Made by a program: the position numbers and the translations under genes | Part shown: piece after piece, positions 26,209 through 35,988 of the stretch | Position numbering within the stretch: position 1 is the first letter of the stretch | How the letters are laid out: every line of letters starts with the position of its first letter | The notes under the pieces: model-generated | Told to the model about the DNA's origin: nothing | Databases searched by the model: none | Seen by the model: the letters and a program-made list of their open reading frames with translations, nothing else | From: Mycobacterium genavense ATCC 51234 | GTDB taxonomy: Bacteria > Actinomycetota > Actinomycetes > Mycobacteriales > Mycobacteriaceae | Length of the DNA stretch: 64,000 bases | NCBI RefSeq assembly: GCF_000526915.1 | Contig: NZ_JAGZ01000010.1 | Span: 1-64,000 of the forward strand | Direction: 5' to 3'

Positions 26209-27111
26209 ATGCGCACCACGCATATCCATCAGGTGGACCTGAATCTGCTGCCCCCGTTGGTGGCCCTGCTGGAGGAACAACACGTCTCGCGAGCCGCCGA
26301 GCGGGTCCGGTTGAGCCAACCGGCGATGAGCCGGGCCCTGCAGCGCCTACGTCGGCACTTCGGCGACGAGCTGCTGGTGCGCGGACCGGACGGCTACTCG
26401 CTGACCCCGCGCGCCGAGCGTCTGCGCGACCAATTAACTACGGCCGTAACGCATTTGGAGCAGGTGTTTGCGAATGAGGCGTTCGACCCGGCAACGGCCG
26501 CACAATCCTTTCGCCTCGCCGTCAGCGACTACACCGTCGCGACGTTCGGTCCCGCGCTGATCCGCAAGGTCCTGGCCGAATCACCCAATTCGACCGTGAG
26601 TTGCGAAGTCCTGGACGAGCACGTCTTCGACAAGCTCGACGCGGGGACACTGGACCTGGCGATCTACGGCCGGGTTGCGCCCGAAAGATACTGCAGCGAA
26701 CACCTTTTCAGCGATCGCTTCGTCTGCATAGTCGCCGCCGAGCACCCACTGGCCGAGCAGACATCCGTGTCGCTGTCGACGTATCTACGCTGGCCACACT
26801 TGACCATCGACATCGGCCAGCCCTGGATCGACCGGGCCCTCGAGGCGCTCGGCGTCACCCGCCGGGTGGCTGTCAGCGTGCCCTATTTCGCCTTGGCGCC
26901 AAGCATTTTGGCGGGCACCGACCTCCTGTTGACGGTTCCGGAGCGAGTTGCCTGCAAGAATGCCGACCCCGCGCAGACCCGCATCCTCGCGGCGCCCCGG
27001 GAGTTGATCGCGCTGCAGTTCTACGCCGTGTGGCACCCGCGCTTCGATCAGGATCCGTCCCACAGTTGGCTGCGAGGGGTGGTCCGCAGCGCGTCCGAAT
27101 CGGCGCCGTGA
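26209..27111 (+). CDS. LysR-family transcriptional regulator
   Basis: 300 aa. Winged helix-turn-helix at residues 7-65 (SRAAERVRLSQPAMSRALQR) and periplasmic-binding-like effector domain. ATG 26209, in-frame upstream stop close by. Typical LysR regulators sit next to their divergent target, but the neighbour upstream is on the same strand, so the target is unclear. Confidence 0.9.
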   Translation: MRTTHIHQVDLNLLPPLVALLEEQHVSRAAERVRLSQPAMSRALQRLRRHFGDELLVRGPDGYSLTPRAERLRDQLTTAVTHLEQVFANEAFDPATAAQSFRLAVSDYTVATFGPALIRKVLAESPNSTVSCEVLDEHVFDKLDAGTLDLAIYGRVAPERYCSEHLFSDRFVCIVAAEHPLAEQTSVSLSTYLRWPHLTIDIGQPWIDRALEALGVTRRVAVSVPYFALAPSILAGTDLLLTVPERVACKNADPAQTRILAAPRELIALQFYAVWHPRFDQDPSHSWLRGVVRSASESAP

Positions 27112-27112
27112 A

Positions 27113-27696
27113 TTACCGGGCCGGGTTGCGTCCGGTGAATGCGACGAGCTTCTCCAAAGCGCCGGCATCGTCGGGCACGTCCACCGGATCGTCGAACCCC
27201 GCCGTGCCGCGGAATTCCGGCCGGATGGTCTTGTGCGCCAGATCCAGCACGTACTCGGACAACGGCTGGGGGCATCGAGTTCATGTCCCACCGCGACGGC
27301 GTAATCCCATGCGTGGACTAGGAATTCGATCGAAAGGATGCCGCACGCCGACTTGGCCGGCATCTGGCTCTTGCCGAACGGCACCGTGCCGTCCAGGCCG
27401 TGGCGGTGCCACGCGTCCAACGCCGGGCGAGCCGCGAGGACGATCTGCCGTTCCACCGAATCGCTCTCGTCGCGCTCCGGGATCTGCGCGCCGACCATGC
27501 CGCCGATGCCACTAATCGACGTGAGCAGATGCTCGGTCAACCGCGTCACGTCGAACTCGGTGCAGGGCGTCTGCTTGGACAGATCATCGCTGGAGATGGG
27601 GTGCAGCGCGCGCTGCAAGATCCCCAGCGTGTCCTCGGCGCTGTGCAGTTCATCCGTGGGCCGGGAGTGAGGTCCGGGCCGCAAATCACGAGACAT
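27113..27696 (-). pseudogene. DinB/TIGR03086-like metal-binding protein (Rv3773c ortholog), frameshifted
   Basis: Family resembles mycothiol-dependent maleylpyruvate isomerase and binds metal through His. The first frame reads LSKQTPCTEFDVTRLTEHLL and IEFLVHAWDYAVAVGHELDA, then is lost at a run of G on the plus strand (27268-27272). One C missing on the coding strand would restore QPLSEYVLDLAHKTIRPEF and the end TGRNPAR at 27113. ATG 27696 preferred over 27705. Divergent from echA21 with only 23 bp between starts. Confidence 0.82.
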
Positions 27697-27719
27697 AATT
27701 CCCACGCTACGGTCTCGAT

Positions 27720-28544
27720 ATGGGCGATACCTACGAATCCGTCACCGTCGAGATCAAAGACCACGTCGCGCGGGTGACGTTAATCGGACCGGGCAAGGGC
27801 AACGCGATGGGCCCGGCCTTCTGGGCGGAGATGCCGGACGTGTTCGGGACGCTGGACGCCGACCGTGACGTGCGCGCCATCGTGATCACCGGGTCGGGCA
27901 AGAACTTCAGCTACGGCCTGGATCTGCCCGCGATGGGCGGCATGTTCACGCCGTTGATGGCCGACGGCGCCTTGGCTCGCCCGCGCACGGAGTTCCACAC
28001 CGAACTCAGGCGAATGCAGGGTGCGATCACCGCGGTCGCCGACTGCCGGACCCCGACCATCGCCGCGGTGCACGGCTGGTGCATCGGCGGCGGCGTCGAC
28101 CTGATCTCGGCAGTCGACATCCGCTACGCCGGCGCCGACGCCAAGTTCTCGGTCCGGGAAGTCAGATTGGCCATTGTCGCCGACGTCGGCAGCCTGGCCC
28201 GGCTGCCGCTGATCCTCAACGACGGCCATCTGCGCGAGCTGGCGCTGACCGGCAAAGACATCGACGCAGCCCGGGCCGAGAAAATCGGGCTGGTCAACGA
28301 CGTGTACGACGACGCCGACAAGACGCTGGCCGCCGCGCATGCGACCGCGGCGGAGATTGCCGCCAACCCGCCGCTGGCCGTCTACGGCGTCAAGGACGTG
28401 CTCGACCAGCAGCGCACCGCGGCGGTGTCGGAGAGCCTGCGCTACGTAGCCGCCTGGAACTCGGCCTTCCTGCCGTCCAAGGACCTGACCGAAGGCATCC
28501 AGGCGACGTTCGCCAAGCGTCCGCCGCAGTTCACCGGGGAGTAG
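27720..28544 (+). CDS. echA21: Enoyl-CoA hydratase/isomerase EchA21 (Rv3774 ortholog)
   Basis: 274 aa crotonase. Oxyanion-hole segments GSGKNFSYGLDLPAM and AVHGWCIGGGVDLISAVDI are present, and the acidic residues around VREVRLAIVADVGSLARLP fit the hydratase/isomerase group. ATG 27720. Acts in beta-oxidation or related CoA chemistry; substrate not known. Divergent from the broken Rv3773c-like gene. Confidence 0.92.
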   Translation: MGDTYESVTVEIKDHVARVTLIGPGKGNAMGPAFWAEMPDVFGTLDADRDVRAIVITGSGKNFSYGLDLPAMGGMFTPLMADGALARPRTEFHTELRRMQGAITAVADCRTPTIAAVHGWCIGGGVDLISAVDIRYAGADAKFSVREVRLAIVADVGSLARLPLILNDGHLRELALTGKDIDAARAEKIGLVNDVYDDADKTLAAAHATAAEIAANPPLAVYGVKDVLDQQRTAAVSESLRYVAAWNSAFLPSKDLTEGIQATFAKRPPQFTGE

Positions 28545-28646
28545 CCGCGCGCCACGTACCCTCGCGGGAGTGGTGAATACGACCGCTAATTTGACGACCC
28601 GCGCCGACGACGATGCAGCGCGCAGCGACGACGAGGAGCGGCGCAA

Positions 28647-29882
28647 GTGACCCCGGACGGCAAGATCCGTGTCCCGGCCGACCTGGACTCGGTGACGACG
28701 CTCGGCGACGAGGACCACTCCGAAATCGACGCCGCGGCCGTCGAACGCATCTGGCAGGCGGCGCGGCACTGGTACCGGGCGGGCATGCACCCGGCGATCC
28801 AGCTGTGCATCCGGCACCGCGGGCGCGTCGTGCTCAACCGCGCGATCGGCCACGGCTGGGGCAACGCGCCCACCGACGCCCCCGATGCCGAGAAGGTCCC
28901 CGTCACGACGGACACGCCGTTCTGCGTGTACTCGGCGGCCAAGAGCATCGCCGCGACCGTGGTGCACATGTTGGTCGAGCGGGGTCTTTTTTCCCTCGAT
29001 GACCGGGTCTGCGACTACATGCCCACCTTCACCAGCCATGGCAAGGACCGCATCACGATCCGGCACGTAATGACTCACAGCGCCGGGCTGCCGTTTCCCA
29101 CCGGACCGCTGCCGGACCTCAAACGCGCCGACGATCACGAGTACGTGCAGCAGATGCTGAGCAATCTGCGGCCGCTGTACCGGCCCGGGTTGATCCACCT
29201 GTACCACGCGCTGACCTGGGGCCCGCTGATCCGCGAAATCGTCTACACGGCCGCGGGCAAGGACATCCGCGAGATTCTGGCCGCCGAAATCCTTGACCCG
29301 CTGGGTTTTCGGTGGACCAATTTCGGCGTCGCCAAACAAGACCTCGATCTGGTCGCCCCGAGCCATGCTACCGGCCGGCCCTTGCCGCCGGTGATCGCAC
29401 AGATATTCCGTAAGGCCATCGGCGGCACGGTGCACGAGATGATCCCGGTGACCAACGCGCCGTTCTTCTTGACCACGGTGATCCCGTCGTCCAATACCGT
29501 CTCAACCGCCAACGAGATGTCCCGCTTCGCCGAAATCTGGCGCCGCTATGGCGAACTCGACGGTGTGCGGGTGCTACAGGCCGAAACGCTGCGCGGCGTG
29601 GTCACTGAATCCCGGCGGCTGCGGCCCGATTTCGCGGTCGGGCTGATGCCGGCCCGCTGGGGCACCGGCTTCATTCTCGGCACCAACCGGTGGGGTCCGT
29701 TCGGGCGCAATGCGCCGGAAGCATTCGGCAGTCTGGGCTTGAGCAACATCGCGATCTGGGCCGACCCCGAGCGCAGCCTGGCCGCCGGTCTGATCAGCAG
29801 CGGCAAACCCGGCCGCGACCCGGAGCTACGCCGTTACACCGCGCTGATGAACACCATCGCGGCACAGATCCCGACTGATTGA
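28647..29882 (+). CDS. lipE: Esterase/lipase LipE, class C beta-lactamase fold (Rv3775 ortholog)
   Basis: 411 aa serine hydrolase. The SxxK nucleophile motif is seen in VYSAAKSIAA, the Tyr motif in LYHALTWG, and a GTGFILG segment stands near the C-terminus in place of KTG-like. No signal peptide, so probably cytosolic. GTG 28647 follows a weak RBS (GAGGAG at about 28635). Proposed ester hydrolase; the M. tuberculosis relative has been linked to steroid side-chain use from context. Confidence 0.9.
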   Translation: MTPDGKIRVPADLDSVTTLGDEDHSEIDAAAVERIWQAARHWYRAGMHPAIQLCIRHRGRVVLNRAIGHGWGNAPTDAPDAEKVPVTTDTPFCVYSAAKSIAATVVHMLVERGLFSLDDRVCDYMPTFTSHGKDRITIRHVMTHSAGLPFPTGPLPDLKRADDHEYVQQMLSNLRPLYRPGLIHLYHALTWGPLIREIVYTAAGKDIREILAAEILDPLGFRWTNFGVAKQDLDLVAPSHATGRPLPPVIAQIFRKAIGGTVHEMIPVTNAPFFLTTVIPSSNTVSTANEMSRFAEIWRRYGELDGVRVLQAETLRGVVTESRRLRPDFAVGLMPARWGTGFILGTNRWGPFGRNAPEAFGSLGLSNIAIWADPERSLAAGLISSGKPGRDPELRRYTALMNTIAAQIPTD

Positions 29883-29911
29883 GCACGACGCCCGGTGGGA
29901 ACACTGCGGCG

Positions 29912-30096
29912 ATGACTAACTATCGAGTGCTGAACCCGCAGGGAGAGGTCGTCGCGACCAAGGACATCGCCAGTGCCGGGGACGCCCACGCGCCTGGTTC
30001 GTCAACAACAAGGCCGACAACACCGAACTCGGCTGGCGGATGGAAGTCGAACACGACGGTGAGTGGTCGTTCTTCGACGACACCGAAGGCGCGTAA
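29912..30096 (+). pseudogene. Small hypothetical protein, one-base deletion
   Basis: From ATG 29912: MTNYRVLNPQGEVVATKDIA, then a shift near 29991. The other frame reads WFVNNKADNTELGWRMEVEH and DGEWSFFDDTEGA, ending TAA at 30096. One base missing in GCGCCTGG joins both into about 61 residues, a compact beta-rich protein. Unknown function. Confidence 0.65.
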
Positions 30097-30147
30097 TCGT
30101 GCTTTACCGACGGGCCGCATCGGTGCCCTTCTCGCCGCATCACAACG

Positions 30148-30234
30148 CGGTGGCGGAGGGATTTGAACCCCCGGACGGTGTTAGCCGTCTCTCGCTTTCA
30201 AGGCGAGTGCATTAGGCCGCTCTGCCACGCCACC
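30148..30234 (-). tRNA. tRNA-Ser(TGA)
   Basis: Minus strand: acceptor GGTGGCG, anticodon stem CTCGC/GCGAG with loop CTTGAAA giving TGA, variable arm and T-arm GGTTCAAATCC. Nearly identical outside the anticodon arm to tRNA-Ser(CGA) at 1288. Confidence 0.95.
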
Positions 30235-30270
30235 GCTGACAAGGGTAGCGGGGCTAGTACCGTGACCCGC

Positions 30271-31239
30271 ATGCGCGCCATCGTCGCCGAATCTCCCGAC
30301 CGACTCGTCTGGCAAGAGGTCCCCGATGCCTCCGCCGGGCCCGGTGAAGTGCTGATCAAGGTCACCGCGGCCGGCGTCAACCGCGCCGACGTGCTACAGG
30401 CCGCCGGCAAGTATCCGCCCCCGCCCGGAGCCAGCGACATCATCGGCATGGAAGTGTCCGGCACCGTCACCGAATTGGGCGCCGGGGTCGCGGAATGGTC
30501 TGTCAGACAACAGATTTGTGCGTTGTTGGCGGGCGGTGGCTACGCCGAGTACGTCGCGGTTCCGGCCCCCCAGGTGCTGCCCATCCCGGACGGCGTCACG
30601 CTGGGGGACGCCGCGGGGCTACCCGAGGTCGCCTGCACGGTGTGGTCGAACCTGGTGCTGGCCGCGCACCTGCACGAGGGCCAGCTGCTGTTGGTGCACG
30701 GCGGGGCCAGCGGGATCGGCACCCACGCGATTCAGGTCGCCCGGGCCCTGGGTGCCAGGGTGGCCGTCACCGCCGGGTCCGAGGAAAAGCTGCAAACCTG
30801 CCGCGACCTGGGCGCCGAGATCGCCATCAATTACCGCGACGACGATTTCGTGGCGCGGCTGCAGGAGTGCGGCGGCGCCGACGTGATCCTCGACATCATG
30901 GGTGCGTCGTATCTGGATCGCAATCTCGACGCTTTGGCCAGCGACGGACAGCTGGTGATCATCGGCATGCAGGGCGGTCTCAAGGGCGAGCTCAACATCG
31001 GCAAGCTACTGCCCAAGCGGTTACGAGTAATCGGCACCACGCTGCGCGGCCGGCCGGTGTCCGGCCCGAACAGCAAGGGCGAGATCGTCGCCGCGGTAAC
31101 GGAGTCGGTGTGGCCGATGATCGCCGACGGCCGGGTGCGGCCATTCATCGGTGCGCGCATGCCCATTCAGCAAGCGGGACAAGCTCATCAGCAGCTGGTG
31201 GCCGGCGACGTGCACGGAAAGATCGTGCTGACCGTCTAG
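30271..31239 (+). CDS. NAD(P)H quinone oxidoreductase, MDR family (Rv3777 ortholog)
   Basis: 322 aa. GroES-like N-terminus (NRADVLQAAGKYPPPPG), cofactor loop VHGGASGIGTHAIQVARALG, no zinc ligands; the PIG3/TP53I3-like quinone oxidoreductase group. ATG 30271 follows a GTG at 30262 that is also in frame; the open frame further upstream crosses the tRNA and is not coding. Likely cytosolic NADPH-dependent reductase. Confidence 0.9.
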   Translation: MRAIVAESPDRLVWQEVPDASAGPGEVLIKVTAAGVNRADVLQAAGKYPPPPGASDIIGMEVSGTVTELGAGVAEWSVRQQICALLAGGGYAEYVAVPAPQVLPIPDGVTLGDAAGLPEVACTVWSNLVLAAHLHEGQLLLVHGGASGIGTHAIQVARALGARVAVTAGSEEKLQTCRDLGAEIAINYRDDDFVARLQECGGADVILDIMGASYLDRNLDALASDGQLVIIGMQGGLKGELNIGKLLPKRLRVIGTTLRGRPVSGPNSKGEIVAAVTESVWPMIADGRVRPFIGARMPIQQAGQAHQQLVAGDVHGKIVLTV

Positions 31240-31335
31240 CTTTCGCGCCGGCTGGGCCGTCGATTGTGCGCTCACGGCCGCCACTCTGCGATTAGGGCGC
31301 CCTGAATACACTGGCAATCAGAGAGCCGGACGCGC

Positions 31336-32532
31336 TTAGCCCAACGACGCCAGCGCCCGCACCAGCTGATCGACCTCGGCCGTCGTCGAGTAGTGCGCCA
31401 GCCCGACGGTCACCGCGCCGCCAACCTCGTTGGCCCCCAACGCATCCAGCACGCGTGAACTCTCGTTGCAGACGGCCAGAATTCCGTTGTCCGCCAACCG
31501 CTGTACGACCCGCTCGGCGGGCACGCCCTGCAATGCGAAGCTGACGACCGGTATCCGCGCCTCCGGACGACCGATCAGCATCATCAGCGGCAACGAGCGC
31601 AGCGAGACCATCAAGTAGTCGAAGATCCGGTTCAGATACAACGCCGCGGATTGCATCGACACCGACAGCCGCTCGCGCCGGCTGCCGCGGGCCGACTCGT
31701 CCAGTGCCGCAAGGTATTCGATGCTGGCGACCACCCCGGCCAGCAGCCCGAACTGATGCGCGCCCACTTCGAGGCGGGCCTGGCCAGTGGCGTTGGGGTC
31801 GGTGGAGACCGAGCTGAACGAGTTGATCAGCGCCGGATCGCGAAACACGATCGCTCCGACCGGCGGTCCGCCCCAAGCGATGGCGTTCACCGCCACCACG
31901 TCGACCTCGGCTTCTTTGATGTCGAGCAGCCGGAAGGGTGCGGCCGCGGAATGATCGACGACCACCAGCCCGCCCACGTCGTGGACCAGCTTGGTCATCG
32001 CCCGCAGATCGGTGACCGTGCCCAACGTCCCCGACGCCGAAGTGACCGCGACCAGCCGCGTCGACTTCCCAATCAGGCTCTCCCACTGCCACGTCGGCAG
32101 CTCACCGGTTTCGATGTCGACCTCGGCCCACTTCACCTTGGCGCCGTAGCGGTGCGCGGCCCGCAGCCACGGGGCGATGTTGACTTCGTCGTCGAGCCGG
32201 CTGACGACCACCTCGTAGCCCAGGCCGGCCCGCGACGACGACGCCTCGGCCAGTGAGGACAGCAGGATCGCGCGGTCGGCGCCCAGCACGATGCCGGCCG
32301 GGTCGGCGTTGAACAGATCCGCCACGGCTGTCCGCGCCGCGTCCAGCACGGCCGCGCTGCGCTGGGCCGACGGGTGCGCTCCCACGGTGGTGGCACTGGA
32401 ACGGCGGAATGCGGTGGAGACGGTGGTCGCAACGGAATCGGGGATCAGCATCCCCGTCGACGCGTCGAAGTGCACCCATCCGTCACCCAGTGACGGATGC
32501 AGTCCGCGCACCCGGGCGACGTCATAAGCCAT
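31336..32532 (-). CDS. Cysteine desulfurase-like fold-type I protein lacking the PLP lysine (Rv3778c ortholog)
   Basis: 398 aa. Overall sequence matches the SufS/CsdA group, including the cofactor-binding Asp-His of VVVDHSAAAPFRL. At the place of the Schiff-base Lys, where SufS proteins have SGHKxxGP, this protein has VNAIAWGGPPVGA, so no Lys. As I recall the M. tuberculosis ortholog has the same feature. It may bind PLP non-covalently or have another task. Lies convergent to Rv3777-like gene and divergent from the Rv3779-like gene. Confidence 0.85.
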   Translation of the reverse strand: MAYDVARVRGLHPSLGDGWVHFDASTGMLIPDSVATTVSTAFRRSSATTVGAHPSAQRSAAVLDAARTAVADLFNADPAGIVLGADRAILLSSLAEASSSRAGLGYEVVVSRLDDEVNIAPWLRAAHRYGAKVKWAEVDIETGELPTWQWESLIGKSTRLVAVTSASGTLGTVTDLRAMTKLVHDVGGLVVVDHSAAAPFRLLDIKEAEVDVVAVNAIAWGGPPVGAIVFRDPALINSFSSVSTDPNATGQARLEVGAHQFGLLAGVVASIEYLAALDESARGSRRERLSVSMQSAALYLNRIFDYLMVSLRSLPLMMLIGRPEARIPVVSFALQGVPAERVVQRLADNGILAVCNESSRVLDALGANEVGGAVTVGLAHYSTTAEVDQLVRALASLG

Positions 32533-32649
32533 GCAGCCACCTTAGAGCTTCCGCACTTGAGCGAAGTTGTGACGGTAGCGGGTGCCACAGACGTCAGAGC
32601 CAACCGGTGGCTACCCGAGCCAGGTCACCCGGCCAGCCATACTAGTCCA

Positions 32650-34623
32650 GTGGGGCTGTGGATCGGAACGCTGATCGCACTGTTTTTGCTGATCGCCCCG
32701 GGGACAATCGTTGCGCGTATCACCCAGCTAACGTGGCCAATCGCGGTCACAGTTGGCCCGGCGCTGACCTACGGTGTCGTCGCGCTGGCGATCATCCCCT
32801 TCGGTGCGCTCGGAATCCCTTGGAACGGTTGGACTGCGTTCGGGGCGCTCGCTGTCGTGTGCGTGGTGGCGACCGGTTTGCAGCTGCTGCTCGCCCGCTA
32901 CCGCGACACCGACGCCGAGGCGCGGGGCATCGAGGGCTGGCCGGCGCTGGCGGTCGCGGCGGGGGTGGCGCTGGGCGCGCTGCTGGTCATGTGGGCGGCG
33001 TATCGCGGGCTGGCCGCCCATTGGCAGACGATCCCCAGCACCTGGGACGCCGTGTGGCACGCCAACGAGGTGCGCTTCATTCTCGACACCGGCCAGGCGT
33101 CCTCCACCCACATGGGTGAGCTGCGCAACGTCGAGACCCACCAGGCGCTGTACTACCCGTCGGTGTTCCACGCCCTGATCGCGGTGTTTTGCCAGCTGAC
33201 CGGTGCGGCGCCGACCACCGGCTACACGCTGAGCTCGGTGGCGGCTTCGGTGTGGCTGTTCCCGACCAGCGCGGCGATGCTGACCTGGCATCTGCTGCGA
33301 CCGATGATGACGCCGGGCCGAACGGCCGCGGTCGCGGCGACGGCGGGCGCGCTGTCGGCGTCGTTCACCTCAGTGCCCTACGTCGAGTTCGGCGTGGCCG
33401 CGATGCCGAACCTGGCGGCCTACGGCGTCGCGATTCCGACGTTCGTGCTGATCACCTCGACGCTGCGGCATCGCGACCGCATCCCGGTGGCGGTGCTGGC
33501 GCTGATCGGCGTGCTGTCGGTGCACCTGACGGGTGGATTCATCGTCATCCTGTTTCTGTTGGGTTGGTGGCTGCTGCACGTGCTGTGGCATCCGGTGCGC
33601 GGCCGGCTCGCCGACGTCGCGATCCTGGCCGCCACCGCCGTGCCGACCGAGCTGATCCTGGCACCCCAGTTCATCGGGGTGCTCAAGCAGGCCGACATCA
33701 TCGCCGGTCATGCCTTCCCCAGCTTCAAGAGCGCCAAGCAGGGCGTCATCGACGCGCTGCTGCTGCACACCCGTCACCTGAACGATTTCCCGATCCAATA
33801 CGGCCTGGTCGTGCTGGTCTATCTCGGCATGGCCTATCTGCTGTACCGGCGCATCTGGTGGCCGCCGGCGGTCTGGTTGGTGTTGACCGTGGCGACCGTG
33901 TACTCGGGGGCCCCGTTTCACAACGCGGCTGGCGCGGCGATCGAGGAGTTCAGCCAGTTCTTCTACAACGATCCGCGCCGGCTCACCGCGGTGGTGACGA
34001 TGCTGGTGACGCCGATGGCCGCCACCGCATTGTTCGGCGCCGTCGCGCTGGTGGTCGCCGTCGCCCGCCGACTCACCAGCCGGTTCAAGACCCTCCCCGC
34101 GCCGGTATGGGCCTCGGCCACCGCGGTCCTGCTGGTGTTCTCGACCGTGTTCATCGGGCGGCACTATCTTTATCGCCACATCGTGCTGTTCGGCGACAAA
34201 TACGACTCGGTGATGGTCGACCAGCGCGACCTGATGGCGATGGCGTACCTGGCGAAACTACCCGGCGCGCGTGACACGCTGATCGGCAACGCCAACACCG
34301 ACGGCACCACCTGGATGTACGCCGTCGCCGATTTGCACCCGTTGTGGACGCACTACGACTACCCGCAGCAGACCGGGCCGGGACCCCAGCGCTACATTTT
34401 CTGGGCCTATGCCCGTCGCGGCGATTCCGATCCGAAGGTCGTCGAGGCGATAAAGGCGCTCAATATCCGCTACATCTACACCAGCTCGCCCACGGTTCGG
34501 GGGTTCGCCGTGCCCGACGGACTAGTGTCGCTGGAAAAATCGAAGTCGTGGGCGCTGATCTACGACAACGGTGGGGCCAGAATTTACGAATGGCGCGGAA
34601 ACACCACACCGCCCCACCCCTAG
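32650..34623 (+). CDS. Multi-spanning membrane glycosyltransferase (Rv3779 ortholog)
   Basis: 657 aa with about 12-14 membrane helices in two blocks and a soluble C-terminal portion (from about residue 520). Start GTG 32650 gives VGLWIGTLIALFLLIAPG, matching the remembered start of Rv3779. Rv3779 was reported as a polyprenyl-phosphomannose synthase-type enzyme for mannosides. ATWDAVWHANEVRFI is a likely active-site loop (acidic pair). It is followed 12 bp later by bpa and precedes the galactan export genes. Confidence 0.85.
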   Translation: MGLWIGTLIALFLLIAPGTIVARITQLTWPIAVTVGPALTYGVVALAIIPFGALGIPWNGWTAFGALAVVCVVATGLQLLLARYRDTDAEARGIEGWPALAVAAGVALGALLVMWAAYRGLAAHWQTIPSTWDAVWHANEVRFILDTGQASSTHMGELRNVETHQALYYPSVFHALIAVFCQLTGAAPTTGYTLSSVAASVWLFPTSAAMLTWHLLRPMMTPGRTAAVAATAGALSASFTSVPYVEFGVAAMPNLAAYGVAIPTFVLITSTLRHRDRIPVAVLALIGVLSVHLTGGFIVILFLLGWWLLHVLWHPVRGRLADVAILAATAVPTELILAPQFIGVLKQADIIAGHAFPSFKSAKQGVIDALLLHTRHLNDFPIQYGLVVLVYLGMAYLLYRRIWWPPAVWLVLTVATVYSGAPFHNAAGAAIEEFSQFFYNDPRRLTAVVTMLVTPMAATALFGAVALVVAVARRLTSRFKTLPAPVWASATAVLLVFSTVFIGRHYLYRHIVLFGDKYDSVMVDQRDLMAMAYLAKLPGARDTLIGNANTDGTTWMYAVADLHPLWTHYDYPQQTGPGPQRYIFWAYARRGDSDPKVVEAIKALNIRYIYTSSPTVRGFAVPDGLVSLEKSKSWALIYDNGGARIYEWRGNTTPPHP

Positions 34624-34635
34624 AAGGACAAGAGG

Positions 34636-35172
34636 ATGGTGACCGGATTGACTAACGGCAACGACGACGGTGTCGAGATCATCGGCGGCGTCGATCCGCG
34701 AATCATGGCGCTTCGCGACGACGGCGACGACGACGATTCCGACGAGCGCTCGCTGACCGACCTTGTCGAGCAGCCCGCCAAGGTGATGCGCATCGGCACC
34801 ATGATCAAACAATTGCTCGAAGAGGTGCGGGCGGCACCGCTGGACGAGGCCAGCCGCAAGCGGCTGCGCGACATCCACGCCACCAGCATCCGGGAGCTGG
34901 AAGACGGCCTCGCGCCGGAACTTCGCGAGGAACTCGACCGACTCACCCTGCCGTTCGGAGAGGACTCCGAGCCCTCGGACGCCGAGTTGCGCATCGCGCA
35001 GGCGCAGCTCGTCGGCTGGCTCGAGGGACTGTTCCACGGCATCCAGACCGCGCTGTTCGCCCAGCAGATGGCCGCTCGTGCGCAGCTCGAGCAGATGCGC
35101 CAAGGCGCCCTGCCGCCCGGCATCGGGCGCTCGGGCCACGGACACGGCTCGGGCACCGGACAGTACCTGTAA
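34636..35172 (+). CDS. bpa: Bacterial proteasome activator Bpa (Rv3780 ortholog)
   Basis: 178 aa. Bpa forms a ring that opens the 20S proteasome gate independent of ATP. The helical core (about residues 50-150, AKVMRIGTMIKQLLEEVR onward) and the C-terminal GQYL tail, which inserts into the 20S alpha pockets, are intact. Acidic N-terminus (DDGDDDDSDER). RBS AAGGACAAGAGG. Its place between envelope genes is conserved but unexplained. Confidence 0.93.
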   Translation: MVTGLTNGNDDGVEIIGGVDPRIMALRDDGDDDDSDERSLTDLVEQPAKVMRIGTMIKQLLEEVRAAPLDEASRKRLRDIHATSIRELEDGLAPELREELDRLTLPFGEDSEPSDAELRIAQAQLVGWLEGLFHGIQTALFAQQMAARAQLEQMRQGALPPGIGRSGHGHGSGTGQYL

Positions 35173-35184
35173 GAGCAGGCGTTG

Positions 35185-35988
35185 GTGTCCGGTCCTCGCG
35201 CCCCGCGTATCGAGACCAGCAACGCATGGGTGGAATTCCCCATCTTCGACGCGAAGTCGCGATCGTTGAAGAAGGCCTTCCTCGGTAAGGCCGGTGGCAC
35301 GATCGGCCGCAACAACTCCAACGTCGTCGTCGTCGAGGCGTTGCGCGACATCACGATGTCGCTGGAGCTGGGCGACCGCGTCGGCCTGGTCGGCCACAAC
35401 GGGGCCGGGAAATCGACTCTGCTGCGCCTGTTTTCGGGTATCTACGAGCCGACCCGGGGGTGGGCCAAAGTCACCGGTCGGGTGGCGCCGGTGTTCGACC
35501 TCGGCGTCGGGATGGACCCCGAGATCTCCGGCTACGAGAACATCATCATCCGCGGCCTGTTCCTGGGGCAGACCCGAAAGCAGATGCTGGCCAAGGTCGA
35601 CGAGATCGCCGAGTTCACCGAGCTCGGGGATTACCTGTCGATGCCGTTGCGCACGTATTCGACCGGGATGCGGGTCCGGCTCGCGTTGGGCGTGGTCACC
35701 AGCATCGACCCCGAGATCCTGTTGCTCGACGAGGGCATCGGCGCCGTCGACGCCGACTTCCTGAAGAAGGCGCAGTCGCGGTTGCAGAGCCTGGTGGAGC
35801 GGTCCGGAATCCTGGTTTTCGCAAGCCATTCCAACGAGTTCCTGGCCCGGCTGTGCAAGACCGCGATGTGGATCGACCACGGCGTCATCCGCCAAACCGG
35901 CGGTATCGAAGAAGTGGTGCGCGCCTACGAGGGTGAGGACGCCGCACGGCACGTCCGCGAGGTGCTCGAAGAGACCGCCGCGGGATGA
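35185..35988 (+). CDS. rfbE: Galactan export ABC transporter ATPase, Wzt-type (Rv3781 ortholog)
   Basis: 267 aa. Walker A GHNGAGKSTLLRLFSG, signature YSTGMRVRLALGV, Walker B EILLLDEG, His FASHSNEFL. It pairs with the permease at 36950 to move the lipid-linked galactan across the membrane. GTG 35185 chosen; TTG at 35182 is alternative. Overlaps glfT1 by four bases. Confidence 0.9.
   Translation: MSGPRAPRIETSNAWVEFPIFDAKSRSLKKAFLGKAGGTIGRNNSNVVVVEALRDITMSLELGDRVGLVGHNGAGKSTLLRLFSGIYEPTRGWAKVTGRVAPVFDLGVGMDPEISGYENIIIRGLFLGQTRKQMLAKVDEIAEFTELGDYLSMPLRTYSTGMRVRLALGVVTSIDPEILLLDEGIGAVDADFLKKAQSRLQSLVERSGILVFASHSNEFLARLCKTAMWIDHGVIRQTGGIEEVVRAYEGEDAARHVREVLEETAAG

Noticed and set aside
27780..29435. 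551-codon open frame antisense to echA21 and lipE
   Set aside because: Arg/Gly/His-rich product with no recognisable motif; it mirrors two well-identified genes and is a high-GC shadow frame.
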